Shown: positions 22,456-35,070, counted from the stretch's first letter. The stretch: DNA of 64,000 nucleotides from Lantana camara (GCA_037501455.1 CM074856.1:23147001-23211000); one strand, 5' to 3'. A program made the numbers and translations. The notes: generated from the sequence alone by a model not told the origin.

Positions 22456-24354
22456 ATTAACTAAAAATACTAATTTTTGTCTAAAGCATTCAAATGAGGA
22501 GGAAATAGTAATTTTGGGAACTGAAGTTACTTTTAGAACATTGGGGAATAAATTGATATAAATTTGAATATTTAGGGAATATAATTCATATATAATTTAG
22601 TTTGAAGGACATAAGTGAGCAAATTATTAATTTTAGGGACTCAAATATCATTTTTAAAATATTAAAAACGAAAGTGATACAAACCTAAAATTTGAGAAAC
22701 TAAATATAACACTTTTTCAAAACAAAAAGTAGATAAGTTTTTTCCAAGTTTTAACTTTCTTTTCCCCTCTCAAAATACTCACCGATTGCCCAAACTTCCT
22801 ATTTTAACCAAATTTCTATTTCTAGTTCTCAAGAACAAATGTTTATGCTAAACACCCCCTATAGACAATTTGAATATTATATAATTAGAAAAGATGTGTG
22901 CTTATATCTATTTAGTTTCTTCGTTAGATTCATATTAATACTATTTATTTTAGGGGTAAAAAAATTTTGTCATCCAAATTATAATCGTTTTTACACTTTC
23001 TCCCCTAAATTAACTTTTGCTGCAAATCACCATCTTTACTTTGCGTTATTTACAATTGACCATCTTCGACTAATTTTTAATGGTTTCAGTGGCCTTTTAG
23101 TAGTTTCGGTGGCAAAACTTGTTATTTAGATTCTTTATTTTTCATCAAAATCAATTAATCTCTTCTTTTTTTTTTTTTTAACACATTTCTTGTGATCCAA
23201 TTTATTTTTTCAAGATCGAATTTTCTTCCGTCAAAACTTTTCTCCAACAATTTTTCTTTTCATATTCACATCCGGCATTTCTTCTACATCAAAATTTTCA
23301 AATCATATCGCACACTTCTTCTTCAAAAGATTCACTAGTAAACATCATATATTTCTTATTACACTGAATGCTCTAAAATATTTTTACTTGTTAAAAATTA
23401 GAATTCTAAGTTTTATTTTTAATTGCACTTCTACAAAGTGAGTATTAGAAAAGGGAATATTTTTAAGTATGATTCTTTTTCTAATGATGTTTAAAAAATG
23501 TAATAGGTTTGTATCAATTGGCCATATTGGGACAATGATGAAAATTTGTGAGTGAGATTAAGTTTAGAGTTTTGAAATTTTGGACAAATATGCACCGAGT
23601 ATGATTAATATCTAGAGAGAAAAAGAGATATAGGGTCTAAAAAATGTGATTTCTATTTCCTGTGTACGATGTGTAAAAACGAAGAAGACGTCGCGTTAAT
23701 AGAAGAAAAAATATGGGTTTGAAAACCCCTAATTTTTTATGAAGAATAAAAGACTTAAAATGACAAGTTTGTCCTTAGTGAAATAATGTGCGTTCTATGT
23801 GTTTAGCAGTTTAGCATTTATGCTTTCAAAACTACTTGGAACCACTTGAAGATGATTTTTTTATAAAAAACGCAAAATAAGGATGACGATTTCTAATGCA
23901 ATAAAACTTAATTGAGATAAGAACATGTAAAACGGGTATAATTGGATCCTTTATTTTAATTCAATATATTTGCGAAGTTAAGGGTATTTGAATGCTATTA
24001 ATTGCATTGGCCCGAGCTTTAATAAACTACAGCTTCATTTATAAAGTCCTTAGTCCTAACCAGACGTGAACCACTTCAAAAATCAGATAGCAAAAGTTTA
24101 TTTCAAAACATCATGCGAAATTTAAACTTACGACTTTGGAGCTTGGAGTTATCTTAAGATAGTATAAAACGGTCGGCAAACCTTGTTCAATCATTTTCTT
24201 ACTTTGAATCAGACCTTGTTCTTTAAAAACATATCGCAAGCGGTATATCAGGATTTTTTTGTTGGGAGGTAAAATTTATTGACGAATTTTTTTACGTAAA
24301 TCTTTTGAATAATATATATATATATATATATTATTGACGATTTTTTTTACGTTG

Positions 24355-24392
<38 letters not shown>

Positions 24393-24469
24393 ACAAAGTG
24401 CTACAAAAAGAAAATAGTTAATTTATCGTTTTTCTTTTTCTATTTTTCCGGGAACAAGAAATTACTATT
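22456..24469. other. AT-rich intergenic sequence with a fold-back element and TA microsatellites
   Basis: No gene seen. An inverted-repeat structure occupies about 22965-23960 and is listed separately. TA runs lie at about 24310-24332 and 24356-24389 within a small local duplication. Confidence 0.45.
22965..23960. repeat. Candidate fold-back element
   Basis: The left arm (about 22970-23090: AATTATAATCGTTTTTACA and CATCTTTACTTTGCGTTATT) matches the reverse complement of the right arm (about 23840-23955). Arms are about 120 bp and diverged. I found no clear target duplication, so the outer ends are approximate. Confidence 0.45.
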
Positions 24470-24480
24470 ACTATTTGACT

Positions 24481-25020
24481 TTTTTTTTTTGTTTTGAAAA
24501 GCAAACCCTGAAGGGGAAATTTGTTAAATCAAACGAAATCAAAACATACAAAGTAATAAATGAAAAGATAACGCAGGCTCAAGGCCGCAATTCTAACAAA
24601 TTTGTGGACAATCATAGTTGCTCCACGTCTAATAGAATAAAACCTAACAATCGAACCAATACTTGAATAGGTAATCAAAATTAATTTCACCACCACTACC
24701 GGAACTCGAGTCATACAGGTCGACTCGTGATCCAGCGTGTTTCCGTCTGATTTGGTTTTGAAGTAGATGCAGCCATCCATAAGTGATGAGAGAGACGGAC
24801 GCTTGAAGCACCAGTAGGAGTATCCTGCATTAAACATAAGGAAGTAAAAATGCTCTCATTCGAGAGAAAAACGACTCTCATACGAGAGAGAAAAACAATC
24901 AAAAAAAGATAAATAACATAAAAAGAAAATAGAGATCCAGATCTCTTAAAAAAATGTGTAGAAGAAGATGACTGCTAGAGAGAAAAAAGAGAGAATTTGA
25001 AAAAAGATTTTAAGGAAACA
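24481..25020 (-). mobile_element. Short LINE-derived insertion
   Basis: About 540 bp is flanked by actatttgacttt at 24470-24482 and 25021-25033, and has a poly(A) tail on the reverse strand (T run 24480-24490). The 3' end (GAAAAGCAAACCC...TTTGTTAAATC) resembles that of the LINE at 16 kb. It also carries a tandem CTCTCATTCGAGAG/CTCTCATACGAGAG motif (24853-24890) like the one at the LINE 5' end. The centre has an RNase-H-tail-like reading only. It is probably an internally deleted LINE copy or a LINE-dependent short element. Confidence 0.65.
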
Positions 25021-25144
25021 ACTATTTGACTTTCTAAATGTGCACCAAAAAAAAATTTAACTTTCTAAATTTTCTATATTTATGCAAAGAGTCCAAGAAA
25101 AATATAAGTTTGAGAAAAAAAATTAGTGATTTGTATTTGCTCTT

Positions 25145-25675
25145 TTGAGCAAATTACATTTTTAGTTTCATAAGATTAGATCTTTTACGATTTTGGTTCC
25201 ATATTTTTAAAATTACACATATTTGGTCCCATTATTTTTAAAAAGTTACAATTATGGTCTCATCTGTCAAATAATCAATGGAAAATGTAATTTTTTGCCG
25301 TTAAGTATAATTTGAGGAAAAAATTATTGTTCATTAGGTTGTCTTTTGTGGAAGTTTGTTTATTAATACCTCATTTTAGCATTACATTAGCTTAATGAGA
25401 GTGATTTAGAGTAATGCTTCAAAGTTGATTCACGGTGCTAAAATGAGATATTAATAAGCAAACTCCCACAAAAAACAACCTAATGACCAATAAATTTCCC
25501 CTCTCAAATTGCACTTAACGGCAAAATGCATTTTTCGTTCATTATTTGACGGATGAGACTAGAATTGCAACTTTTTGAAAATAATGAGACTAAATGTGTC
25601 TTATTTTAAAGATTTGAGACTAAAATTGTAAAAGGCTCAACTCTATGAGATAAAAAAATATAATTTGCACTCTTA
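25145..25675. repeat. Long inverted repeat (fold-back MITE) upstream of the ANTH gene
   Basis: Two arms of about 240 bp (25145-25385 and 25430-25672) are inverted copies. Shared landmarks include GTCATTAGGTTGT (as CATTAGGTTGTCTTTTGTGG on the left), TATTAATACCTCATTTTAGC, TTGCCGTTAAGT and AAAAAGTTACAATTATGGTC. The spacer is only about 45 bp, so a transcript would form a long hairpin. The terminal duplication is unclear (CTCTT occurs at both edges). It ends within about 350 bp of the likely first exon of the host gene. Confidence 0.8.
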
Positions 25676-26020
25676 AAATTGAACAAAAAAAAGTAATTAA
25701 GAAAATTACACAGTAAAATAAAAAAAGAAAAGGGGAATAAATAGAAGGGACAGAAACAGAATATAGAAGCTGTACACTCAGAAGAATTGTAAATAAATAT
25801 ATATATATACTCGTTATGTATGTGTGTACATGGATTATATAGCTGTATGTATTATTGTATCGTACGGTGAGAGCATATGCAATAAAAAAAGTAAAAATAA
25901 TGACGCCGACGGCCAACCAGAACAAATTCATATAGTTTTTGCAGACTATTCTTCTTCGCTAGAGACAGCCCACAAAGAAAAAAGACTCTCTCTCTGTATA
26001 CCTCAATTTTTAAGCTATAG
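25676..26020 (+). promoter_or_regulatory. Probable core promoter and first non-coding exon of the ANTH gene
   Basis: A TATA-type stretch TAAATATATATATATAC lies at 25793-25810. Downstream there is a leader with a CT-rich run (25984-25994) that ends at AAGCTATAG|GTAAGAAT, a good plant 5' splice site at 26021. I infer transcription starts between about 25830 and 25950; the exact site cannot be read. The leader intron spans 26021-27063 and ends TTTTGTAG. Confidence 0.6.
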
Positions 26021-27077
26021 GTAAGAATGTTCTAATATCCTTGATCTCTAATAATCTCCCTTTTGATTCAAGTTTCATTGTTTTATTTCATTTTGTGATT
26101 CAAAGATTGAGCTGAAAAGTAAAAGGTTAGTGTTAATGGAAAGCTCTGATCTTTGTTTAGATCTTCTGGGTTTCTGAATCAGTCATAATTTTAATTGGCC
26201 GTGGATATTTTGTGGTTTATTTTTTGTGGGTTTTGTGTGAAGACGTTTTCTTTGCTATTTATTCTTTTTGTATTTCTGTGAGTTGCATTTTAGTGAATTA
26301 TTTCTTTTATATTCTGAAATTTGGCAGCTCAATTGTGTTCTTTTTTTTTATTCATGTATCCTTAGTGTGGATATCAAATGGGTTTATGTGAAATAGCACA
26401 GAGATCAATCAGCTTGGATTTCATTATGATGGTTTTTGGAGCTGAATTATTGATATTGATTAGGTTTATTTAGTATTTATCGAGCTGAATTTGCTACACT
26501 AAATTGCAGTTGGAACAGATTTTGTATTTTTACCTCTCTGTCAATAAAAGTTTCATCAACACAAAGCTTTCTTCCTTTTACACTTTATCTTTCATTAATT
26601 GACAGAAATTTTATGTGTTTGAATCTGGAGGCCTTTATGTTAGTTTTATTACTTTTACCACGCCATTGGATGTTATTGTTATTATTGTTTGTGAAGTAGT
26701 ATTTTCTTGGCCTAACGCACCCTGAAAGCTAGCTGATCAGGTGAGGGTTGGCCAAATGATATTAGATAGTAAGTAGTTTATTGTTTAGTCGATATGAGAC
26801 TGGTTAACAACCCCTTGCACGCCTAGGCCCGAACAATCGGGGTCAACCTAGAGCGTGAAACTTAAAATACAGGACACCGTGATACGATGTTAAGTAGTAT
26901 GTGATTGGCCTAACTCATTCCAAAAGCTGGCTGATGAGGTTAGAGTTGCCCAAGCATTATTTTGTAGCAAATAGTTTATTATTTGGTCGATAAGGGTTAA
27001 CATTCTTGTTGTTAATATTATTTTTTGGTAAATTATTTGTTAATGGGTTGATTCCTTTTGTAGGATTGTGAGTGAGG

Positions 27078-30000
27078 ATGTCAGGTGGATCACAGAATAG
27101 TTTAAGAAAAACTCTGGGTGCTCTTAAAGACACCACCACTGTTAGTTTGGCTAAAATAAACAGTGATTATAAGGTAACTAACAAGTTCATACTATAACAA
27201 ATGAAGCTGCATTTTTTTTAATCGTGGCCCTCTTCTAAATATTTATTTCTACAGGACTTGGATATTGCCATTGTTAAGGCAACAAATCACGTTGAACGCC
27301 CTGCAAAAGAGAGGCACATAAGAGGTCAAAATCAACATTTATCTGATTTTAGTCATAGCTTTGCAACATTTATCTGATTTTAATCATAACCTTATAAAGG
27401 AGTTGTTTTTCTGACTGTATTCGTAATATTCAAACTTCCAGCTGTCTTTGCTGCTATATCGGCCACGAGGCCTCGAGCTGATGTTGCTTATTGTATCCAT
27501 GCCCTTGCTAGAAGATTGTCTAAGACTCGTAATTGGGCGGTATGTGATTATTACATTTGGTATATATTCATGATAATCATGACCTGGATAATTTTGATAA
27601 AATTTATTTTTCTTGGATCTAATTTAAAACTAACAGTGTATCAGCATTTTCTGATTAAGGGGGTGTTTGCCTATGTCTATAATCCCTGTGAAATAAGATT
27701 TTGCAGAGTGCTCAACAAAATAAGCTCCTTTCAGATGAGTTGGGATTCACAACTTATCTGTAATTACAGTATTTGTATTATGAACAACTTATTAGCAAAT
27801 GATCTAAATTTTATTATGAGATCTAACATCTTATAAGCTATAAGCTCTATGAAAAATGTTCAACATGCTTGGCTTATTTTTTAAGATGTTAACAAGCTCC
27901 TTTTGTTTTAACCACATTTGTTTATAAAGTTGCTTGTCTTTCCTTTTAGCTCCCACCATCCTTAAACCCAAACATTTTATGGTCTTATTATAAAATAAGG
28001 CCAAATAACATCTTAAAAGATCCAATTTAATGTATTGGATAATATATGATCTTAGCATAATATGACAACAATAGTGCATTGTGATGATCATATGTTTGTG
28101 TGTGTGGACTAACTGGTGATGCTAGTTTGTGGACAACTTTGAAGTTATGACAAATTCACCATTCCACTAACTGTATAAAGTTATGCAAATATGCTCTCTT
28201 AGTTTATAAATATACATATCTAACTTTTAACTAATCTTCGACTTCACAATTATCCTTTTATGTTGTTTATTAGACATAGTTAAACAATGTAGTTGTTAAA
28301 ATTAACTTTCCAAATTATTTCACATATATAGATAATATCATCTAAGTTTCTTGATAGATTTTCTGTTTTGATCAGAAGCTTGATTTTCAAGAATTATTTG
28401 TAATTCTGAAACCATATGTAACCTTGTTCTCGCTTTTGTAGGTTGCCTTGAAAACTTTGATTGTTATACATCGTGCATTACGAGAAGTGGACCCCACGTT
28501 TCAGGAAGAAATTCTCAATTATGGTAGAAACAGAACTCATATGCTTAACTTAGCTCATTTCAAGGATGACTCCAGTCCCAATGGTATAGCATTTATATTT
28601 TCTCTTTTTAGTGTTAAAAGTTCAAAATTATAGAAAATAGAATTGTTTTGCTGTAATAAATATGCCCTCTTCCAGACCGGCAGACCCCAAAAAAAATAAT
28701 AATAAAAATACCCACTTTGATCTTTCTGCCAGCTTGGGATTATTCAGCTTGGGTGCGTTCTTATGCATTATTTTTGGAGGAGAGATTGGAATGTTTTAGA
28801 GTGTTGAAATACGACATAGAGTCCGATCGCTTGGTAAGATTTCCCCTATCTATAATAGTACTCATTGAACTATTATTAATGAGTTCTTCTATTTTATTCC
28901 TTCAATGATGTAATGTACGAAATAGTGTTTCAGTCTTGTGCTTTATCTTCATAATAATGAGTTAATTACATCTAGACCCCCTATAGTTGGGCATGTTTAC
29001 ACATAGAGGCCTTAAAAATTACACTTTAACCCCTTATAATTGCTAATGAATTACAAAATCCTTCGTTCTATTAGGCTTTCTTAGGGATTTAAGTGCTATG
29101 TTGAAATTTAAACGTTTAGTACCAGAGCTTATCAAACTGATCCTTACAGAATCAGTACCACTCATCAAAACTTGAACGAAATACATTTGAATCCGTGTTA
29201 TAGCATAAAGAAGAAGGGTGTTTTTGTAATCTATCAGCGAAAAATAAGGTGAAAGTGTAATTTGCAAAACCAAAGGGGGGCCCATTACTAAATATGTAAC
29301 CAGGGGATCTAGAAGTAATATACCCTTAAATAATGATTGATATAGAACAAAAATTTTCATTTTAATATTTTGGCAGATTCTTGTTTAGACATTCTAAGTT
29401 CGATCTTTGCTTTTTTATATCTTTATAAATTAGACCAACAATACGAACTTTGTCGCAGAGACTGAAGGACGTAGACACTCCAGAGTTACTTGAGCAATTG
29501 CCTGCATTGCAACAATTGCTTTACCGTGTACTCGGCTGTCAGGTAACGTCTCTATATCTGATCATGATTTGTCAAATGCTGTCTTATTAATATTCCTATT
29601 AAATCAATCACACTACATGTCACTAAGTGAAATTACACGAACTTCCCCTCTTAATTTCAAAATTACGAACACAGAATGTTGATAACTTGGATAACATCAT
29701 TTTTTTTAGAAAATTTTGAACGCCTTACTAAGAATTGAATTTTCAGAACATCATTTAATTGCGAGTAATAATTTAATGAAATGAAATATGGTTGGTTTTA
29801 TTTTCCCTTTACTTTCTCTCCTTTCACCCAATTAATTGAGAACTATGACACTTTTGAACATGCAGCCACAGGGTGCAGCAGTTCATAACTTCATTATTCA
29901 GTTGGCCCTTTCCATGGTACATATTGTTCCAATTTCTTTTGTTTCCCTCTGAAGATTGGCTGTCATAATTTCTCATTGTATGTGATTCTCGACTTCTGTT

Positions 30001-33000
30001 TCTTACAGGTTGCTTCTGAAAGCATTAAGATTTACAATGCAATCAGTGATGCTACCGTGAATTTGGTTGACAAGGTACCTTAAAACTTCTGATTTTTGTA
30101 AACATCTCTTACTTAGGTAAGGAATAAACATTAGACTTATTTTATTTATGTTTCACAATTTCCGCAGTTCTTTGAGATGCAAAGGAGTGATGCTCTTAAA
30201 GCTTTGGATACATATCAAAGAGCCGGTCAGCAGGTAAAGTCATCCTTTGTTTACTTTTGTTTCATTTCTTTTCTTTCTTCCCTTTTTCTTTTATATATTT
30301 AGAAGAAATGAACTTAGTTTTTTATTTGAGGGAAATTATCTAGGCTGAGAGATTGTCAGAGTTCTATGAAATATGTAAGAATCTTGATGTCGGGCGTGGA
30401 GAACGATTTCTGAAGATAGAACAGGTTTGACTAATTAGTACATTTTGGTAAATAATATTTTATTCTATGGCCTCAACATTATTCTAATTTCTGTGTCATT
30501 TAATGGAATTGTACTAAAGCCCCCAGCTTCATTTCTACAAGCTATGGAAGAGTATGTAAGAGAAGCACCACGCGCTTCCACAGCTCGGGTATTGCTCTCT
30601 CAACGTTAAATCATATATTTGCATTTTCTTCTTTCACTTGCCATAAGTCGTAATGATTTACTAAGGGTCAGAATTGAGCCTTCTGTTAAGTTGGAAATAA
30701 AGGAGCTAGCACATCCACAAGGCATGTTGTTAATTTATATTCGAAAATTCGATCACTATTTGAATTCATATTCACGTATACAAAAAAAAACAAAAAAAAC
30801 AAAAGTATCATCTTAATCCTTTTAAGTCGAATATAATCCATAATTAATTATTTATCTGAAATCTCTCTCTTGTAACGTTTGACACGCAAGGCCCCATTTA
30901 CTTTTCTAACTTAGCCATGTTTATTTCTTTGGTCATGCATTACCTAGTGTTTATTTTGCTTGTCTCCAAGCCTTGTTAATAAAGGCAAGCCCGTGATGTG
31001 GGCATGTTTTTGGTGGGTATAGATCACATCAAATTGCCATGTTTGCCAAATATGCCTAGTAAAAGTAATAACACACAAAAACATGCTAGCCATATATGAA
31101 AGTAAACACTTGTTTGGTGATATATCACAAACATACAATATCTCAAAATGCCGGAACATGGCGTGATAAGTTAGCGTGGGGTGAAAAACTAAAAGATTCA
31201 ACTAAATGCTATAATAGTAACTAGATTTTTTTTGGGGGTGGAATATAATATTAACTAGATGCAGCGGAAACTTCAGAAATAATTAATAGTGCGGTTAAAA
31301 GTTCTAATAATATAAAAGTTATTAATATAATTCACTCAGATATTTTTTTTCTATTGATTGTCATCCATGATTTTGTATTCCGAAACCATTTGTTTTATTA
31401 AGTTGTGATCATTATTCTCACAAAATAATTGCTTAGCAATTTCAATTATAAGGCAACCACGACTGAAGTTTTGTGTTTCCTATATATGCCTTTCTCTATT
31501 AAAAATTCAACTAAATATTATTATAGTAAGTAGACGTTATTCATGTTAAATTAAACAGGGTGATGATAAGCCGAAGGCAGTGTTAGCAATCGATTACAAA
31601 AAGGATTTGGAGGTGAAAGAAGAACGTTCACCATCCCCACCTCCACCCGAACCACAACCCGAGCCAGAACCTGAACCTGAACCTGTCAAAGTGGAAGGTC
31701 CCGTTTCTGAACCACCCCCTGATTTGCTGGTAATTAATTAATCAATTAAATGTTTGTAAAAACAACTTCTTTTGACTCTACTGTATTGACCTTTCTATCC
31801 TTATGTGTGTAGGGTCTGAATGAGCCTACTCCTGCTGCAACAGAGTTGGATGAGAAAAATGCTTTGGCTTTAGCCATTGTCCCAGTTGGTAATTTCCTTT
31901 ATTTTTATTGTCCTTAAATTTCTTTCATCAAAACATAACTATATGGCTTAGGCTGATTTCGAAAATGATAAAATTTATCAGAAAACTTGAATAGCATCAT
32001 GAGGAAATTTGTTTTATTGCCATCCGATATATGTGTTTTTTTACACTTTACCGAAGAGTATTTTTCTTAACAAAGGACTACCCCAACTTTGTGCTTTTCA
32101 CAAACCACCACCATCCCAACTTCGTGAGTTTTACAATTATCCATCCGGATCACTTTATGATGGTTTTTACAAACCCGTAAAGAAGTCACATTCTTACCAT
32201 GTGATTTAGTCAAGGGTGTTTTAGTCTTTCAAAGAAGCAGAAAATGAGTGAAATTGTCTTACACACATTAGTGCACCATAAATTTATTTTTCTTGCATGA
32301 ACTTCTGATAAAATTCTCTCTCTTGTTTTTTCAGCTTCCAGAACCAAAAAGATGGAAAATTATGAAAATCCCAAATATGGGATAGTGTTTTGTTAAGAAA
32401 AATAGTTTGTATTGCAAAGTGCGAAAACATGCATAGTTCCGATAAAAAAAAAGTTTTATTTTCTTTATTCATCATATCCAAGAATTAAAAATAGTAAGTA
32501 TAATAGCAAGTGTACTAAAATTTGAATAATATGACCAGCTAACTGCATAAGATCGTACTATCAAGAGTGATGTTTGAGTATCTACACATAGTTATAGGGC
32601 AGGTTTCTGTAATTATTCTAATTAGCAAAGATTTAGTTAAGGAGCCATGCAATTCGATAAGCATCAATAAACTTCACCTAGAATTTATTCTCCGCTTTCT
32701 TAGTTTTTGTAACTCGTACGGTTTGGTATGACACGATTCATCTTCATCATATCGGTATTCTTGCCTGTAGGTCTTGCTGAACAACCAGGTTCAACTGCTC
32801 CAAACCTGACAAATGGAACGACTGGCTGGGAACTAGCACTTGTTACTGCTCCAAGCTCCAATGAAACAGCTGCTGCTGCCAGCAAATTGGTACACATTAG
32901 AAATTCATCCTCTCTCAAAACAGTTTATTTTCCACTCTAAATAATGTTAAATGTATAGGGTAGTGCTAAAAAATTCTTAAAAGAATGCACTTCTGCTGTT

Positions 33001-34066
33001 CTGTGCTTTTTACTTTTTCTCTTGCACTTTTCAGTGGTTGGAAAACCTACATCTACTTAAACATATGTCAATAAGTTAGAAGTTCCCACGGCCAACTTCA
33101 GTTTTGCTTTGAGCTTCTAGGTTATTTTAATTGATGGAAGTTTGTGTAGAGTTGTAAAAGTGCTTATCACTTTTTGTTTCCAAACACTAAGGGGGTGTTT
33201 GTAGAAACTTTTGCTTTTGGAGAAAAAAGAGCAGAGGTGGTAAAAAATTGTGGTAGTTGAAGGGTTCAGTGTTTTGGAAAGAAAAAGTTACAAGTTAAAG
33301 AAAAGCACTCGAAAGTGTTTTGCCAACAAAGTTGTGAAAATCATCTATTAGACTAAACAAACTTCCATCTAGTTACAAAACTAAGCTAGAAGCTGGAGCT
33401 AGACGTTGGTCCTTAGTTGATCTAACTTATTTTGAAATAGAAGTTGATTTCCAAAACAGACCGAAGTGCTTAAGAAGAGCAAAAGTGCAATTCTATTTAT
33501 TGATGATTTTTTTTGTGTGTGTTTTTGTGAGTTTGCAAACATTACCTAAATTCCTCTTTGTTTTTTCAACTTATACCTTTTTTTTCTCGCACAATCCTCT
33601 CCTTTACTATTACAATTTATTACGTCTTTAACTTGAATGCCCACATACCGAAACTGTGTTAAACTTTTGTTCTTTTTAAATCTGCGGAAAGGCTGGAGGG
33701 CTGGATAAACTCACTCTAGACAGCTTATACGACGATGCCCTCAGAAGAAATAACCAAAACATGAGCTACAATCCATGGGAACAACAAGCACAAGCTGGCA
33801 ACCCCATGATGCCACGAATGATACATGACCCCTTCTACGCCTCCAACACAGTTGCGGCACCCCCTTCTGTTCAGATGGCAGCTATGTACAATCCCCATTC
33901 CCAGCAACAGCAGCCAATGATGATGGTGGGCCCACAGCCGACGATGATGGTGGGCCCACAGCAGCCGATAAATCCATTTGAAAGTCCGTACGGGCCCAGT
34001 GCAGCTCAGCACTATGGCTCAGGTATGCCGGTTCAAGCATATAATCCTTATTCGGGCCTCATTTGA
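27078..34066 (+). CDS. ANTH-domain clathrin assembly protein (AP180/CALM type, PICALM1-like)
   Basis: Fifteen coding exons join in one frame to 554 aa: 27078-27173, 27255-27324, 27442-27539, 28442-28583, 28733-28833, 29459-29542, 29866-29916, 30009-30074, 30168-30233, 30344-30424, 30520-30588, 31559-31729, 31813-31888, 32771-32889, 33692-34066. All introns are GT-AG. The start [20 protein letters not shown] is typical of the family. The ANTH domain spans about residues 25-300; K40, K50, R52 and H53 form the K-X9-K-X-R-H phosphoinositide site. A Pro/Glu-rich linker (about 330-365) ends in DLL. C-terminal motifs are DPF (476-478) and NPF (524-526), and the protein ends NPYSGLI. Family members recruit clathrin and AP-2 to PIP2 membranes at the plasma membrane; Arabidopsis PICALM1 proteins also retrieve VAMP72 SNAREs. 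Orthology to PICALM1A/1B is inferred from memory. No defect seen. Confidence 0.95.
27540..28441. other. Intron 3 of the ANTH gene, with a possible MITE
   Basis: This 902-bp intron contains GGGGGTGTTTG at about 27659, a motif common at ends of Tourist-like MITEs, and an AAACCCAAACA block near 27965. I could not define matching ends or a target duplication. Confidence 0.35.
28961..29328. mobile_element. MITE in intron 5 of the ANTH gene
   Basis: A 368-bp element is flanked by exact 8-mers aataatga (28953-28960 and 29329-29336). Its ends are imperfectly inverted: GTTAATTACATCTAGACCCC on the left pairs with GGATCTAGAAGTAATATACC on the right. It lies between 5' splice site 28834 and 3' splice site 29458, leaving both intact. 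Confidence 0.7.
32020..32440. mobile_element. Candidate MITE in intron 13 of the ANTH gene
   Basis: A left segment (GTATTTTTCTTAACAAAGGA, about 32058) and a right segment (AAGAAAAATAGTTTGTATTG, about 32396) are inverted copies extended by further matches such as ACTACCCCAACTTTG/AAATATGGGATAGT. No target duplication was resolved, so the ends are approximate. Confidence 0.45.
32890..33691. other. Intron 14 of the ANTH gene, with MITE-like ends
   Basis: The intron contains CCAAACACTAAGGGGGTGTTTG at 33180-33201, which looks like two facing Tourist/hAT-type ends around a TAA. I could not pair each with a distal end. Confidence 0.35.
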
Positions 34067-34546
34067 AATCAAAATTCCAAGGAAATAGATAGATGATTGT
34101 ATTATATGTTGTTTGAGTGAAGTTAGTAGGTAGAAGAAATTCATTGTTAAATACCTATGGTACATAATTCTTTGTCTTTTTCTTGTTTTTCTTTTCGTTC
34201 GTTTGTCCATTTTTTTGTGACACTGGTAAATTGGTAATAATGATTATTATGGGATTTTCATGAAATTTGGGACGTTTGGTTTTGATGACCTTTTGTAACT
34301 TGGTCACTTCTCTGTATTCTGTAGCACATTCATAAGAAACTGATTTGGTGCGGTGTTTTTCCTGTTCTTTAACTTTTTATTTAATTTTGGTTAAGTTTGT
34401 TTGATCCTTATTTTTTTTGGGTAAATCTTTAATTCTTCTTGTTCTTAGTTAACTAGTGATTGATGGAATAATTGGGTAACACGCATATATCAGTTGACAA
34501 TGAAATTAATTTTAATCATTTACTTATCTCAATAGATTAATAAACA
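34067..34546 (+). other. 3' untranslated region and downstream flank of the ANTH gene
   Basis: The stop codon TGA is at 34064-34066. A T-rich 3' region follows with AATAAT at about 34235, a plausible polyadenylation signal. I see no further gene before the next MITE. Confidence 0.5.
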
Positions 34547-34556
34547 CTCGGATAAG

Positions 34557-34900
34557 CGGATAATGTGGAATAAAACCCCAATTGGGCATCATATTTTTAC
34601 TTTAACTCCCCAATTGGACATCATATTTCTACGTAACTTCGCTCGTATAAATTTCACATAATGTAATACAAATATGATATAATGCAATATTTATATCCTA
34701 TTATATAGTATAAATTGAGTAATATATTATATCCAAAAGTGTTATAAATATATTCTAACTCTAAAAATATGTTGTATAATTTTCACTTAATGTAGTACTA
34801 AAACGTTCTAATGCAGTATTTATATCCTATTATGTAGTATAAATTTATGGGGAGTTAAGTAAAAATATCCAAACTGATGGGGAGTTATTCGCGATTGCCC
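34557..34900. mobile_element. MULE-type MITE, copy 2
   Basis: The element is flanked by exact 10-mers ctcggataag (34547-34556 and 34901-34910). Its ends (GGATAATGTGGAATAAAACC and the complement of GGAGTTATTCGCGATTGCCC) and its interior TATCCTATTATGTAGTATAAA motifs match the element at 7517-7885. The two copies are in opposite orientation. Confidence 0.8.
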
Positions 34901-35070
34901 CTCGGATAAGTTCATAAGCTATTTTACTTAACATAACTATTTTTTTATATATGTTGTTTATGACCTATGTTACTGTTTGTTCTACAAAAAAAAATATATT
35001 TATATTACTGTTTGTTTTTTTCTTTAAATATGAGAGCTCCCTATTTCGCGCGGTTTCTTTAGATATTGTC

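Noticed and set aside
27656..28000. Defined Tourist element in intron 3
   Set aside because: Only one convincing end was found; no matching end or TAA duplication could be fixed.
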